Shown here one piece after another: positions 44,317 to 53,499 of a DNA stretch of 64,000 bases. The position numbers were made by a program, and so were the translations under genes. Location of the stretch: positions 248,001 to 312,000 of the forward strand of contig CALSQR010000001.1 in the NCBI GenBank assembly GCA_943788505.1. The letters run 5' to 3'. The notes below the pieces were generated by a model. The model saw nothing but the letters and a program-made list of their open reading frames with translations. It was not told where the DNA came from and did not search any database. The stretch's first letter is position 1; every line of letters starts with the position of its first letter. Origin of the DNA: an uncultured bacterium. GTDB lineage: Bacteria; Bacteroidota; Rhodothermia; Rhodothermales; UBA10348.

Positions 44317-47196
44317 ATGTCCACAGATAATAAATTCAAAAAAGTCCGTTTGTTTAAGCTCGCTAAGGAGTTCAACGTATCCGTTGATGCTTTAGTCGAG
44401 CACATTACGGAAGCAGGTCATGCCGACTCCCTTGTGGGAGCTGGCATCAACGCCGCTGTTGCTACAGAGGTGGCGTACGAGGACCTGATGGACTTTTTTG
44501 CCGATGACAAAGTCCAGGCGGACCGACTCAGTCGCAAACGTGCAGCAATGCATGAAACAGAGGAGGAAGGTGAACCATCTGGTGACGCCCCTGAAAAAGG
44601 TCCCGAAGATGCAACAGCGCCAGAGGCTGTTGAGGAAGCGGAAGCTGCGCCTGCAGCGCCAGCTCCAGAGCCAGAGCCAAAAACTGTTGCAGATGAGCCC
44701 AAGCCGGCTCCGGAAACGACTCCTAAAGAGGTTGTTGTGGCAGAAGAGCCTGATCCCGAGCCTGTTGCCGAAGAGGTTGAAGAAGTCGTTGAAGCTACAG
44801 TCGAGCCTGCGCAAGAGATTGAGGAAGTAAAAGAGGCTCCGGAGGCTGCAGATACCGCTGTCGTAGTAGACGAAACACCGCCCCCAGCCGCTGAAGAGGA
44901 TCATGAGTCTTCACAGCCCGAATCTGTTCCAGCACCCGTCACACCTGAGAATAGTGCCGAAACTGCCGTTACGGAAGACCCGGTAAGTCCTACAGATGAG
45001 ATAGCAGTAGGGGATGAAGCGACACTAGATGAGGCAGAAGCTGCCCTAATCGATCCCGCCGCATTGTTTTCGGCAGACCGCTACAAGCTCACCGGGACCA
45101 AAATACTTGGCAAAATTGATCTTGGTACGGTTGAAGATTCCGAACCAGGCGCCAAGCGTAAGCGCAAAAGAAAGCGTACTCGCATAGAAAGTGCGGAGGA
45201 TTCAGCAGGTAAAACCAAACCGGCTCCGGCATCGCCCGATGCTAAAGGCAAAAAAGCCACAAAGAAATCCCGCAAGAAAGGGCCTGCCGTCGATGAAAAA
45301 GATGTAGAGGCGACCCTGCAAGAGACCTTACGTGAGTTGGAAGCAGGTGCAAGTCGCGTTCGCCAGAAGCGCCGTCGTCAACGAAGAGATAGTCGTGCCG
45401 CAGAACGTGAGCGGGCTGATGAAGAACAGCAGGATCTGTCAACGACACTCGAAGTGACAGAATTCATTTCGACTGGCGAGTTAGCCAACCTGATGGAGGT
45501 CCCGGTCACAGAGGTTATTTCTACTCTGTTCGCCGCAGGCATGGTAGTTTCGATTAATCAGCGACTTGACGCTGACACTATTACGATCGTTGCCGATGAG
45601 TTTGGGTTTGACATTGAATTCTTGACTGACTTCACGGGAACCGATGTTACCATCGCTGAGGATGATCCAGCAGACCTCATTCCTCGTGCACCGGTTGTTA
45701 CGGTCATGGGCCACGTTGATCACGGAAAGACGTCACTTCTAGACTACATCAGAAGTGAAGACGTGGTTGCCGGCGAGGCCGGTGGTATCACCCAGCATAT
45801 TGGTGCCTATCAGGTTAAGCTCAAGAGTGGTAAGGACATAACCTTCCTAGATACTCCTGGTCACGAGGCCTTTACAGCCATGCGTGCTCGTGGAGCTCAA
45901 GTAACAGATGTTGTCGTCCTCGTCGTAGCGGCCGATGACGCTGTTATGCCTCAAACGGTTGAGGCTATCAACCATGCTCAAGCAGCTGGGGTGCCAATTG
46001 TTGTAGCCATCAATAAGATGGATAAAGATGGTGCTAATCCTGATAGGGTAATGCAGCAGCTTGCCGATAAGAATGTGCTAGTTGAGCAGTGGGGAGGAAA
46101 GATTCAGTGTGAGCAGGTTTCTGCGCACTCAGGTCTAGGGATTCCAGAATTGCTCGATAAGGTTCTTCTTGAAGCCGAATTACTTGACTTGAAAGCGAAT
46201 CCAAATAGAAATGCGGTTTCGGCCGTCATCGAATCCCGACTAGAGAAAGGACGTGGGAACGTTGCGACCGTTCTGGTTCAAAATGGAACGCTGAAAGTCG
46301 GCGACCCTTTCCTAGCAGGTATCTGGAGTGGACGCGTCCGCGCTATGTTCGATGAACGGGATCGCCGCGTCTCTGAGGTCGGTCCTTCCCAGCCTGCATT
46401 GGTTATCGGACTAGATGGTTCACCGGCTGTTGGTGACACCTTCCTGGTTCTAGACACGGAAAAAGAAACGAAGGATCTTGCGGCACGTCGTCAGCAAATT
46501 CAACGCGAACAGTCACTTCGTCAGCGCAAGCACATTACGCTAGACGAAATTGGTCGACGACTTGCACTTGGAGACTTCCGTGAGCTTAACCTGATCGTGA
46601 AGGGAGATGTTGCGGGTTCTGTTGAAGCCCTCTCTGATTCCTTGATGAAATTGGGTACTGAAGAGGTAGTAGTAAACATTATCCATAAGGGCGTTGGAGC
46701 CATTAATGAGAGCGACGTTGTCCTAGCTTCGGCTTCGGATGCCATCATTGTAGGTTTCCAAGTTCGACCTGTCCTAGGAGCTCGCAAAGCTGCAGAAAGA
46801 GAAGAGATAGACATCCGACTTTATTCGGTGATCTATCACGCTATTGAAGAAGTAAAAGATGCCCTTGAAGGTCTACTTTCTCCAGAGCGCAGTGAAAAGA
46901 TTATCGGTGTGGCAGAAGTGCGAGACACGTTCAAAGTACCCAAACAGGGTACTATCGCAGGATGCCACGTGATCGAAGGGCGCATCAACCGTTCAGACAA
47001 AATCCACCTAATCCGCGAGGGTGTAGTCATCTATGATGGCAAACTTGCATCCTTGAAGCGATTCAAAGATGATGTGCGGGAAGTCCTAAATGGATACGAG
47101 TGTGGAATGGGCATCGAGAACTTCAATGACCTGAAAGTAGGGGACCAGATCGAATCGTACGAGATCATTGAGACAAAACGTACGCTTGACGACTGA
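44317..47196 (+). CDS. infB: Translation initiation factor IF-2
   Basis: A 959 aa GTPase. The N-terminal IF2_N helix (KFKKVRLFKLAKEFNVS) is followed by about 250 residues rich in Glu, Pro and Ala, then a basic patch (GAKRKRKRKRTR) and a second IF2_N module. The G domain has GHVDHGKTSLLDYIR, DTPGHEAF and NKMD. The C-terminal domains that bind fMet-tRNA complete the protein. The long disordered linker is typical of IF-2 in this group and resembles the acidic parts of S1 and NusA in this window. Confidence 0.96.
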   Translation: MSTDNKFKKVRLFKLAKEFNVSVDALVEHITEAGHADSLVGAGINAAVATEVAYEDLMDFFADDKVQADRLSRKRAAMHETEEEGEPSGDAPEKGPEDATAPEAVEEAEAAPAAPAPEPEPKTVADEPKPAPETTPKEVVVAEEPDPEPVAEEVEEVVEATVEPAQEIEEVKEAPEAADTAVVVDETPPPAAEEDHESSQPESVPAPVTPENSAETAVTEDPVSPTDEIAVGDEATLDEAEAALIDPAALFSADRYKLTGTKILGKIDLGTVEDSEPGAKRKRKRKRTRIESAEDSAGKTKPAPASPDAKGKKATKKSRKKGPAVDEKDVEATLQETLRELEAGASRVRQKRRRQRRDSRAAERERADEEQQDLSTTLEVTEFISTGELANLMEVPVTEVISTLFAAGMVVSINQRLDADTITIVADEFGFDIEFLTDFTGTDVTIAEDDPADLIPRAPVVTVMGHVDHGKTSLLDYIRSEDVVAGEAGGITQHIGAYQVKLKSGKDITFLDTPGHEAFTAMRARGAQVTDVVVLVVAADDAVMPQTVEAINHAQAAGVPIVVAINKMDKDGANPDRVMQQLADKNVLVEQWGGKIQCEQVSAHSGLGIPELLDKVLLEAELLDLKANPNRNAVSAVIESRLEKGRGNVATVLVQNGTLKVGDPFLAGIWSGRVRAMFDERDRRVSEVGPSQPALVIGLDGSPAVGDTFLVLDTEKETKDLAARRQQIQREQSLRQRKHITLDEIGRRLALGDFRELNLIVKGDVAGSVEALSDSLMKLGTEEVVVNIIHKGVGAINESDVVLASASDAIIVGFQVRPVLGARKAAEREEIDIRLYSVIYHAIEEVKDALEGLLSPERSEKIIGVAEVRDTFKVPKQGTIAGCHVIEGRINRSDKIHLIREGVVIYDGKLASLKRFKDDVREVLNGYECGMGIENFNDLKVGDQIESYEIIETKRTLDD

Positions 47197-47226
47197 TCTG
47201 GCCCATCAACAGGAGCAGGAACGATC

Positions 47227-47649
47227 ATGAGCATCCGTACTGAACGAGTAGCCAGTTTATTTCAGCGCGAAATTGCAGGAATACTAGGCACCGAGTTCGC
47301 AGATCAATTACATCCAATGGTCACCGTAACAGGAGTACGTGTTACGGCTGATCTCTCGATTGCCTATGTAGATTGCTCCGTCATGGGTGACACAATGGCG
47401 CAGAAAACTGCCGTCATTAGCAAGTTGTCGGACTTGACGCCAAAGATTCGCAAGAGCTTAGGCCAAGCGATACGGCATCAGGTTAAAAAAATTCCGGAAT
47501 TGCGTTTCTTTTTGGACGAGACACTCGAACATGCTTCCCGCATGGATGAGCTATTTGGGAAGATCCGCACGGAGCGCAGCTCTAGGGATGGGAGCGTGAA
47601 TCAAGAACAGGAGTCTCTCGAGGATGGCTCTGAAACTGCAACCAACTGA
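47227..47649 (+). CDS. rbfA: Ribosome-binding factor A
   Basis: A 140 aa KH-like protein that binds the 30S subunit near helix 1 of 16S rRNA during late maturation. The family pattern is visible in RVASLFQREIAGIL at the start, VTGVRVTADLSIAYVDCSV, and IRKSLGQAIRHQVKKIPELRFFLDETLEHASRMD. The ATG at 47227 follows an AGGAGCAGGA stretch. Its 3' end overlaps truB by 26 bp. Confidence 0.93.
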   Translation: MSIRTERVASLFQREIAGILGTEFADQLHPMVTVTGVRVTADLSIAYVDCSVMGDTMAQKTAVISKLSDLTPKIRKSLGQAIRHQVKKIPELRFFLDETLEHASRMDELFGKIRTERSSRDGSVNQEQESLEDGSETATN

Positions 47650-48373
47650 CTCCATGGCTCTGGCTCCAGATCCTGCCTCAGTTCCTGTCTGCATGTCGCC
47701 TGAGGTGCCCACGTCTTGGGATCCATTGATCCTGTTAATTGACAAGGCCCAAGGGGACACGTCCTTCGATGTGATTAGGCAATTACGTCGTTTCTCTCCG
47801 ATTAGAAAAATAGGCCACGCAGGCACACTTGACCCGATGGCTACCGGCTTATTGATTTGTCTGAGTGGTCGGGCAACTAAACTCATGAATCATTTTCTTG
47901 GGCAGTCCAAAGTCTATGTGGGGACGATCCGTCTGGGGCAAACTACCCCCTCATGGGATGCTGAAACGGCTGTTATAGAAGAAGTGGACGCTTCTCATAT
48001 TACTAATGAGGTACTGTCAAACGCTATTCCAGACTTCACAGGGGACATCGTCCAGACAACACCAGTGTACTCTGCCGTTAAGGTCGAAGGCGAGCGTTTA
48101 TACCAAAAAGCAAGAAGAGGAGAGAAGGTCAAGCTTCCCACTAGGCAGGTAACAGTCCATTCCTTCGATATTTTGGAAAGGCGTGGAGCAGACGTAGACT
48201 TTGAAGTATCCTGCTCGAGTGGCACCTACATACGCAGTTTAGCTCACGAGCTAGGCCAACAACTTGGGACCGGGGGACACTTGGTTGCTCTTCGCAGAAC
48301 AGCCATCGGGGAAACAAGCGTCGACGGCGCCTGGAAAGTAGATGATCTAGCTCGTTCTTGGAAGGCTCAATAG
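47624..48373 (+). CDS. truB: tRNA pseudouridine-55 synthase
   Basis: A 249 aa pseudouridine synthase. The catalytic Asp is in the motif RKIGHAGTLDPMATGLL, and the family blocks VYSAVKVEGERLYQKARRGE and CSSGTYIRSLAHELGQQL follow. It is shorter than E. coli TruB because the C-terminal PUA extension is reduced. The ATG at 47624 has AGGAG ten bases upstream and overlaps rbfA; later in-frame ATGs at 47654 and 47693 are possible. Confidence 0.92.
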   Translation: MALKLQPTDSMALAPDPASVPVCMSPEVPTSWDPLILLIDKAQGDTSFDVIRQLRRFSPIRKIGHAGTLDPMATGLLICLSGRATKLMNHFLGQSKVYVGTIRLGQTTPSWDAETAVIEEVDASHITNEVLSNAIPDFTGDIVQTTPVYSAVKVEGERLYQKARRGEKVKLPTRQVTVHSFDILERRGADVDFEVSCSSGTYIRSLAHELGQQLGTGGHLVALRRTAIGETSVDGAWKVDDLARSWKAQ

Positions 48374-48381
48374 GTACGACA

Positions 48382-49314
48382 ATGACCCTTGCCTTCATAT
48401 TAGGAGACCCGGAAAGAAGAGAATCTGCAGTCACCATTGGGAGCTTTGATGGTGTTCATCTAGGCCACAGAAAAGTCCTCGACCTGCTTGCCTCGGTAGC
48501 TGATGATCGTGGATTGTCCGCAGTAGTAGCGACGTTTGATCCGCATCCCAGAGTAGTTTTGGGTGGGCAACATCCTGAGTTGTTGACATCCGTGGAAGAG
48601 CGCAGCAACCTCCTTGCTGAGCTCGGAATCGAACGCTTTGCGGCCATTGACTTTACCCACGACATAGCGTCTATGTCACCTGAATTGTTTGTTGAGGATA
48701 TCCTTGTCAACCGACTGGGGGCCAGAGCCGTCATTGTTGGGCATGATCATCGGTTCGGACAGGACCGAAGAGGAGATGTCAACCTGTTGAAGGCACTTGG
48801 TGGGCATCATGGCTTCGATGTAATCCAATGCGATCCCCTTGAATGGGAGCAAGCAACAGTATCATCGAGCCGAGTTAGATCTCTCCTGAGAACGGGAGAT
48901 GTGTCGGGAGCCGCAATGCTATTGGGTCGCAGATATGCCGTATCGGGACGCGTGATTCACGGAGCAGGACGTGGACGCCGCATTGGGATCCCGACTGCCA
49001 ATATCTCCCCGCTTTCTTTAGAGCAATTAATTCCTGGTATTGGCGTCTATGCTGTTCTTGTCAGTCTTCCAGGTGCGTCAGAATTACATCCTGGCATGAT
49101 GAATATCGGTCGGCGGCCCACTTTCGATGGTGTTGACATTCACTTAGAAGTGCACCTACTAGATTGGTCAGGTGACCTCTATGAGCGTGAAGTTCGTGTT
49201 GAATTCGTCCAAAGGATCCGAAATGAGCAGAAATTCGATAGTGTAGACGGCCTGATTCAGCAACTTAACAAGGACCGAGACCGTTGTAGCGCCCTGTTAA
49301 GAGATTTATCTTAA
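48382..49314 (+). CDS. ribF: Bifunctional riboflavin kinase/FAD synthetase
   Basis: About 310 aa from the ATG at 48382 (MTLAFILG); a TTG at 48358 overlaps truB and is less likely. The adenylyltransferase part has VTIGSFDGVHLGHRKVL and VVGHDHRFGQDRRGD. The C-terminal kinase domain has GRVIHGAGRGRRIGIPTANIS and GMMNIGRRPTFDG. Together they convert riboflavin to FMN and then FAD. The position after truB is the conserved order. Confidence 0.94.
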   Translation: MTLAFILGDPERRESAVTIGSFDGVHLGHRKVLDLLASVADDRGLSAVVATFDPHPRVVLGGQHPELLTSVEERSNLLAELGIERFAAIDFTHDIASMSPELFVEDILVNRLGARAVIVGHDHRFGQDRRGDVNLLKALGGHHGFDVIQCDPLEWEQATVSSSRVRSLLRTGDVSGAAMLLGRRYAVSGRVIHGAGRGRRIGIPTANISPLSLEQLIPGIGVYAVLVSLPGASELHPGMMNIGRRPTFDGVDIHLEVHLLDWSGDLYEREVRVEFVQRIRNEQKFDSVDGLIQQLNKDRDRCSALLRDLS

Positions 49315-49450
49315 CATTATTGAGCAGTCTCTAGCCTTGTTGCTGGATTCTCTTATTTACATCAGATGGAATTCGTTTCCTCAACGGCGACTAGCTTGCC
49401 GGGAAATCGGGTTCTTCTTTAGCATGATATTAATCTAAAGAGGTTCTCAC

Positions 49451-49717
49451 TTGATCGCGAAAGAACAAAAGACTGAACTCATTGAGAAGTTTGGTAAGTC
49501 CAATACGGACACGGGTACGGCAGAAGTGCAAATTGCCATCTTCTCGACCCGCATTAATGAGTTGACAGAACACCTGAAGGCTCATTCCAAAGACCATTCC
49601 ACCCGCAGAGGATTGCTCAAGTTGGTTGGAAAGCGTCGTCGTTTGCTAAACTACCTGATGAACACAGATATCGAACGATATCGTACAATCATTGTAGAAT
49701 TGGGCATACGTAAATAG
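49451..49717 (+). CDS. rpsO: 30S ribosomal protein S15
   Basis: An 88 aa ribosomal protein with the S15 pattern [47 protein letters not shown]. The best start is TTG at 49451, with AGAGG seven bases upstream; no ATG occurs at a sensible position. It binds the 16S rRNA central domain. The pairing rpsO-pnp is conserved, and a long hairpin follows at 49726. Confidence 0.95.
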   Translation: MIAKEQKTELIEKFGKSNTDTGTAEVQIAIFSTRINELTEHLKAHSKDHSTRRGLLKLVGKRRRLLNYLMNTDIERYRTIIVELGIRK

Positions 49718-49725
49718 ACCATTTT

Positions 49726-49761
49726 GCACGGCGGAACGCCCACGAGGGCGTTCCGCCGTGC
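49726..49761 (+). terminator. Long hairpin between rpsO and pnp
   Basis: GCACGGCGGAACGCCC (49726-49741) and GGGCGTTCCGCCGTGC (49746-49761) form a perfect 16-bp stem with an ACGA loop. Only a weak T-tract follows (CTTTT about ten bases later). It may terminate, or act as a double-stranded processing site, as in the E. coli rpsO-pnp spacer. Confidence 0.8.
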
Positions 49762-49808
49762 GTTAGTGCACTTTTGGATTCATTCTTTTCCAGTCCGATA
49801 GTGCCCAC

Positions 49809-49842
49809 GGCTCAGCCCAGGACTTGTTGTCCCTAACGAGCC
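49809..49842 (+). promoter_or_regulatory. Secondary structure in the pnp leader
   Basis: GGCTC (49809-49813) pairs with GAGCC (49838-49842), enclosing a GGAC-TTGTT-GTCC hairpin. It lies about 40 bp before the pnp start. Such a structure could take part in control of pnp, but that is an analogy to E. coli only. Confidence 0.4.
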
Positions 49843-49882
49843 ACAGTTATGTGTAGGAAAGGAAGAAAAAAACGGTTAGAAA

Positions 49883-52165
49883 ATGTCTAAAGCAGTTATC
49901 CGGGAAATCGAATTAGCCCCCGGAAAAGTTCTCAGTCTGGAGACCGGACGTCTTGCCAAGCAGGCAAACGGCTCGGTAGTAGCCAGACTGGGAGATACCA
50001 TGGTACTTTGTACGGCTGTCCTCGCGACAGAAGCCCGTGAAGGTCAGAGTTTTTTCCCTCTCACGGTCGATTACCGCGAGAAATTCTCCGCCGCAGGAAA
50101 GATTCCAGGTGGATTCATCAAGCGTGAAGGACGCTCGACGGACAAGGAGACTCTGTCTTCTCGTATCATCGATAGGACACTACGTCCGCTCTTCGGTGAT
50201 AACTTCTTCAATGAAGTTCAGATCATTTGCTCAGTCCTTTCAGGGGATGATGAAAATGATGGCGACGTCGTAGCAGGTGTGGGCGCTTCCGCAGCATTGA
50301 TGCTAGCTGGCGCTCCATTTGAAGGTCCAATTGCTTCAGTTCGCGTCGGACGCGTTGAAGGCGAGTTCATAGTGAACCCAACGTTTGAGCAGCTCGAGTC
50401 ATCAGACATTAACCTCATTGTTGCTGGAAAGAGTGACGCCATCGTGATGGTTGAAGGTGAAATGGATGAGATCTCAGAAGAAGAGATGCTTCAGGCACTT
50501 GAAGTCGGACACAACGCTATTAAGGATTTGTGCCAGGGTCAGATCGATCTGGTTGCCGATGCAGGCGGAGCTAAAACTTTCGAATATTCACCAGTCGGTC
50601 TTCCGGAAGGTGTTGTAGAGGCTGTACATGACTTTGCAGCCAAAAGGCTTGAAGATCACATTTTGCTCCCTTATGCAAAGGAAACGTTCTACGGTGGTAT
50701 CTCTGACATCAAGAAAGAAGTGGTTACTCACTTCTTAGGTGAAGGCGAGAATGCTGTTGACGCAACCGAGCAGGGCTGGACGAAGTCCGACATCAAAGAA
50801 GCTGTCGGTAAAGTTGAATCCAATGTCATGCGTGAACTCATTCTTCGGGATGGTCGACGCATCGATGGACGTGGATTGACGGATGTTCGTGCCATTTGGA
50901 ACGAAGTCGGTTATCTCCCTCGCGTACATGGTTCAGCCGTCTTTACTCGTGGTGAAACACAAGTAATGTCCAGTGTCACACTGGGTACAGGTAAGGATGT
51001 ACAGCCAGTCGATCAGATTTTTGACACGAAGGATAAGTCGTTCTTCCTTCACTACTCATTCCCACCGTTCAGTGTTGGAGAAGCCCGCTTCTTGCGTGGC
51101 CCAGGCCGACGTGAAATTGGACACGGAATGTTGGCTGAACGCGCGCTTCAGCGTGTGATCCCCGGCCAAGATGAGTTTCCTTACACGATCCGCATCAACG
51201 CTGATGTACTTGAGTCTAATGGTTCTTCCTCCATGGGAAGTGTCTGCTCTGGTTCAATGGCGATGATGGATGCTGGTGTACCGATCAAGAAAGCCGTTTC
51301 TGGTATCGCAATGGGTCTCATCTCTGATGGGAAACGCACCGCGATCCTTAGCGACATTCTTGGTACGGAAGACCACCTTGGAGATATGGACTTCAAACTG
51401 ACCGGTACCCGCGACGGGATCACCGCTTGTCAGATGGACATCAAAATCTCCGGCCTAAGTCACGACGTTATGTCACAGGCACTGCATCAGGCAAAAGAAG
51501 GTCGCCTCCACATTCTCGACTGCATGGAAGAGACGATCAAAGAGCCTAGGCTCGATCTATCTCCTTATGCACCACGTCTAACGCAGATCACTATCGATGC
51601 CAGCTTCATTGGCGCCGTGATCGGACCAGGTGGCAAGATCATTCAGGGTATCCAGCGCGAAACAAATACCGTCATTGAAATCCGCGAGGAAGAAGGAGTC
51701 GGTATTGTAGTTATTGCTGCCAAAAATGGTGATGACGCCATGGCTGCCCTCGAAATCGTTAAAGGTATCGTAACCGTGCCTGAAGAAGGTGCCGATTACG
51801 AAGGTACCGTTCGTAAGGTTGAAGGCTTTGGTGCGATTGTAGAAGTTCTTCCAGGTAAGGAGGGTCTACTACACGTTTCTGAGCTCGACTACGGATATGT
51901 AGAGAATGTAAACGACTATCTACAGGTTGGCGATAAAGTCAAAGTTAGGCTCATCGAAGTTCGTGACGACGGAAAACTGCGCTTCAGCCGCAAGCCCTTC
52001 CTCGAAAAACCAGAAGGCTACGAAGAACGCCCTCGCGAACGCCGTGATGGCGGTGGCGGCGGACGCGGACGTGGACGCGATGGTGGACGAGGTCGAGACG
52101 GTGGCGGACGAGGTCGAGATGACAATCGGGGCCGCGACCGAGATCGTAATCAGGATCGCGACTAA
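49883..52165 (+). CDS. pnp: Polyribonucleotide nucleotidyltransferase (PNPase)
   Basis: A 760 aa phosphorolytic 3'-5' exoribonuclease. Two RNase PH domains are present; the second carries the active block around LESNGSSSMGSVCSGSMAMMDAG and the ILGTEDHLGDMDFKLTGT segment. A KH domain (FIGAVIGPGGKIIQGIQRET) and an S1 domain (YEGTVRKVEGFGAIVEVLPGKEGLLHVSEL) follow. The last 50 residues are an Arg-Gly/Asp-rich tail, probably another RNA contact. A terminator lies 19 bp after the stop. Confidence 0.96.
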   Translation: MSKAVIREIELAPGKVLSLETGRLAKQANGSVVARLGDTMVLCTAVLATEAREGQSFFPLTVDYREKFSAAGKIPGGFIKREGRSTDKETLSSRIIDRTLRPLFGDNFFNEVQIICSVLSGDDENDGDVVAGVGASAALMLAGAPFEGPIASVRVGRVEGEFIVNPTFEQLESSDINLIVAGKSDAIVMVEGEMDEISEEEMLQALEVGHNAIKDLCQGQIDLVADAGGAKTFEYSPVGLPEGVVEAVHDFAAKRLEDHILLPYAKETFYGGISDIKKEVVTHFLGEGENAVDATEQGWTKSDIKEAVGKVESNVMRELILRDGRRIDGRGLTDVRAIWNEVGYLPRVHGSAVFTRGETQVMSSVTLGTGKDVQPVDQIFDTKDKSFFLHYSFPPFSVGEARFLRGPGRREIGHGMLAERALQRVIPGQDEFPYTIRINADVLESNGSSSMGSVCSGSMAMMDAGVPIKKAVSGIAMGLISDGKRTAILSDILGTEDHLGDMDFKLTGTRDGITACQMDIKISGLSHDVMSQALHQAKEGRLHILDCMEETIKEPRLDLSPYAPRLTQITIDASFIGAVIGPGGKIIQGIQRETNTVIEIREEEGVGIVVIAAKNGDDAMAALEIVKGIVTVPEEGADYEGTVRKVEGFGAIVEVLPGKEGLLHVSELDYGYVENVNDYLQVGDKVKVRLIEVRDDGKLRFSRKPFLEKPEGYEERPRERRDGGGGGRGRGRDGGRGRDGGGRGRDDNRGRDRDRNQDRD

Positions 52166-52184
52166 TTCTGATACGCGAAAATAA

Positions 52185-52219
52185 AATAGCGGCGGCCATT
52201 CGGCCGTCGCTATTTTTTT
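52185..52219 (+). terminator. Rho-independent terminator of pnp
   Basis: AATAGCGGCGGCC pairs with GGCCGTCGCTATT (one G-U pair) around a short loop, followed by a run of seven T. Confidence 0.9.
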
Positions 52220-52266
52220 ACCTTCTTTTCCGGCTGATGTCGGATTCGACAGCATAAAAGGCATAA

Positions 52267-53499
52267 ATGTCCCTACAGTTCCAGAAAACAACCCTTCCAA
52301 ACGGCGTTCGAATCGTCACCGAGCACATTCCTTCTGTACGAAGTGTATCCGTTGGTGCTTGGATAGGAGTAGGAAGCAGGGATGAAACTCCTGACGAAAG
52401 CGGGATGTGTCATTTTATTGAGCACATGGTTTTCAAGGGCACCCGCAAGCGACGAATGCATCATATTGCTCAACGGATGGAAAATGTTGGCGGCTATCTA
52501 AATGCGTTCACCTCGAAGGAGTTTACCTGCTACTATTCTCGCTGTCTCGATGAACACTTGCCCCGGGCGTTAGACACCGTTCTGGATCTGGTTGTGAATC
52601 CGGTTTTTCCGGAGAAGGAGCTAGAACGAGAAAAGGATGTAGTGCTCGAAGAGATGAAGATGTACGAAGATACTCCTGATGAATATGTCTTCGACTTGTT
52701 GGATAAGGCAATTTATGGCAAAGATGCCATGGGCCGACCGGTAATTGGTACAGAGGAATCCGTAACGGGATTTTCTCGGGATAGTCTGGTCGAATTTCTA
52801 TCGTCAAATTACACCGGCGAGCGTGTTGTCGTAGCGGTTTCAGGAAACGTAGCCCATGCTCGAACTGTCCGTCTCGTTCAAAAGGCCCTAGAGGGAATCT
52901 CTACTTCAGGGCGAAAAACAGACAGAAGGGAAGCGCCCGAAACATCCATACAGAATATCGTTGAGACAAAGCCAATGCAGCAGGCACATCTCATACTTGG
53001 AGCCAGGGGTCTGGATGTCCACCATTCAGATAGAGTAGCTCTTTCTGTGCTTAATACCGTCCTAGGTGGCGGCATGTCAAGCAGACTAAATCAAAATATC
53101 CGAGAGAAATACGGATACTGTTATAACATCTACTCCTTCGCAAATATGCATTCCGATTCCGGCGATTTCGGCGTGTATATGGGCACTGACGCGACAAAGG
53201 CTGATCGATCCATTAAGCTTATACGGCGGGAACTGGATAAATTAGTACAGAAGCCGGTGTCCAAAACGGAGCTTGAGCGTGCAAAAAGCCAAGCAAAAGG
53301 AGCAATAATGTTGGGACTGGAGAACATGAGCTCTAGAATGATGCGTATTGGCCGGCAGGAATTGTTTTATGGACGCTACTTTTCTTTAGATGAGATTCTA
53401 GATCTACTTGATCAAGTTACCTCGGAAGACCTCCAGCGAACGGCAACTCAGATATTCGCTCCCGAACGTTTTTCGGAGATAAGACTTATTCCCTCATGA
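52267..53499 (+). CDS. M16 family zinc peptidase (processing-peptidase-like)
   Basis: A 410 aa protein with the inverted zinc motif HFIEH (CHFIEHMVFKGT) and the downstream Glu in EREKDVVLEEMKMYEDTPDE. This is the single-chain, roughly 45 kDa M16B type related to mitochondrial processing peptidase beta. Unlike exported M16 enzymes in other Bacteroidota it has no signal peptide, so it is probably cytoplasmic. Its stop overlaps the start of the epimerase gene (ATGA). Confidence 0.93.
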   Translation: MSLQFQKTTLPNGVRIVTEHIPSVRSVSVGAWIGVGSRDETPDESGMCHFIEHMVFKGTRKRRMHHIAQRMENVGGYLNAFTSKEFTCYYSRCLDEHLPRALDTVLDLVVNPVFPEKELEREKDVVLEEMKMYEDTPDEYVFDLLDKAIYGKDAMGRPVIGTEESVTGFSRDSLVEFLSSNYTGERVVVAVSGNVAHARTVRLVQKALEGISTSGRKTDRREAPETSIQNIVETKPMQQAHLILGARGLDVHHSDRVALSVLNTVLGGGMSSRLNQNIREKYGYCYNIYSFANMHSDSGDFGVYMGTDATKADRSIKLIRRELDKLVQKPVSKTELERAKSQAKGAIMLGLENMSSRMMRIGRQELFYGRYFSLDEILDLLDQVTSEDLQRTATQIFAPERFSEIRLIPS

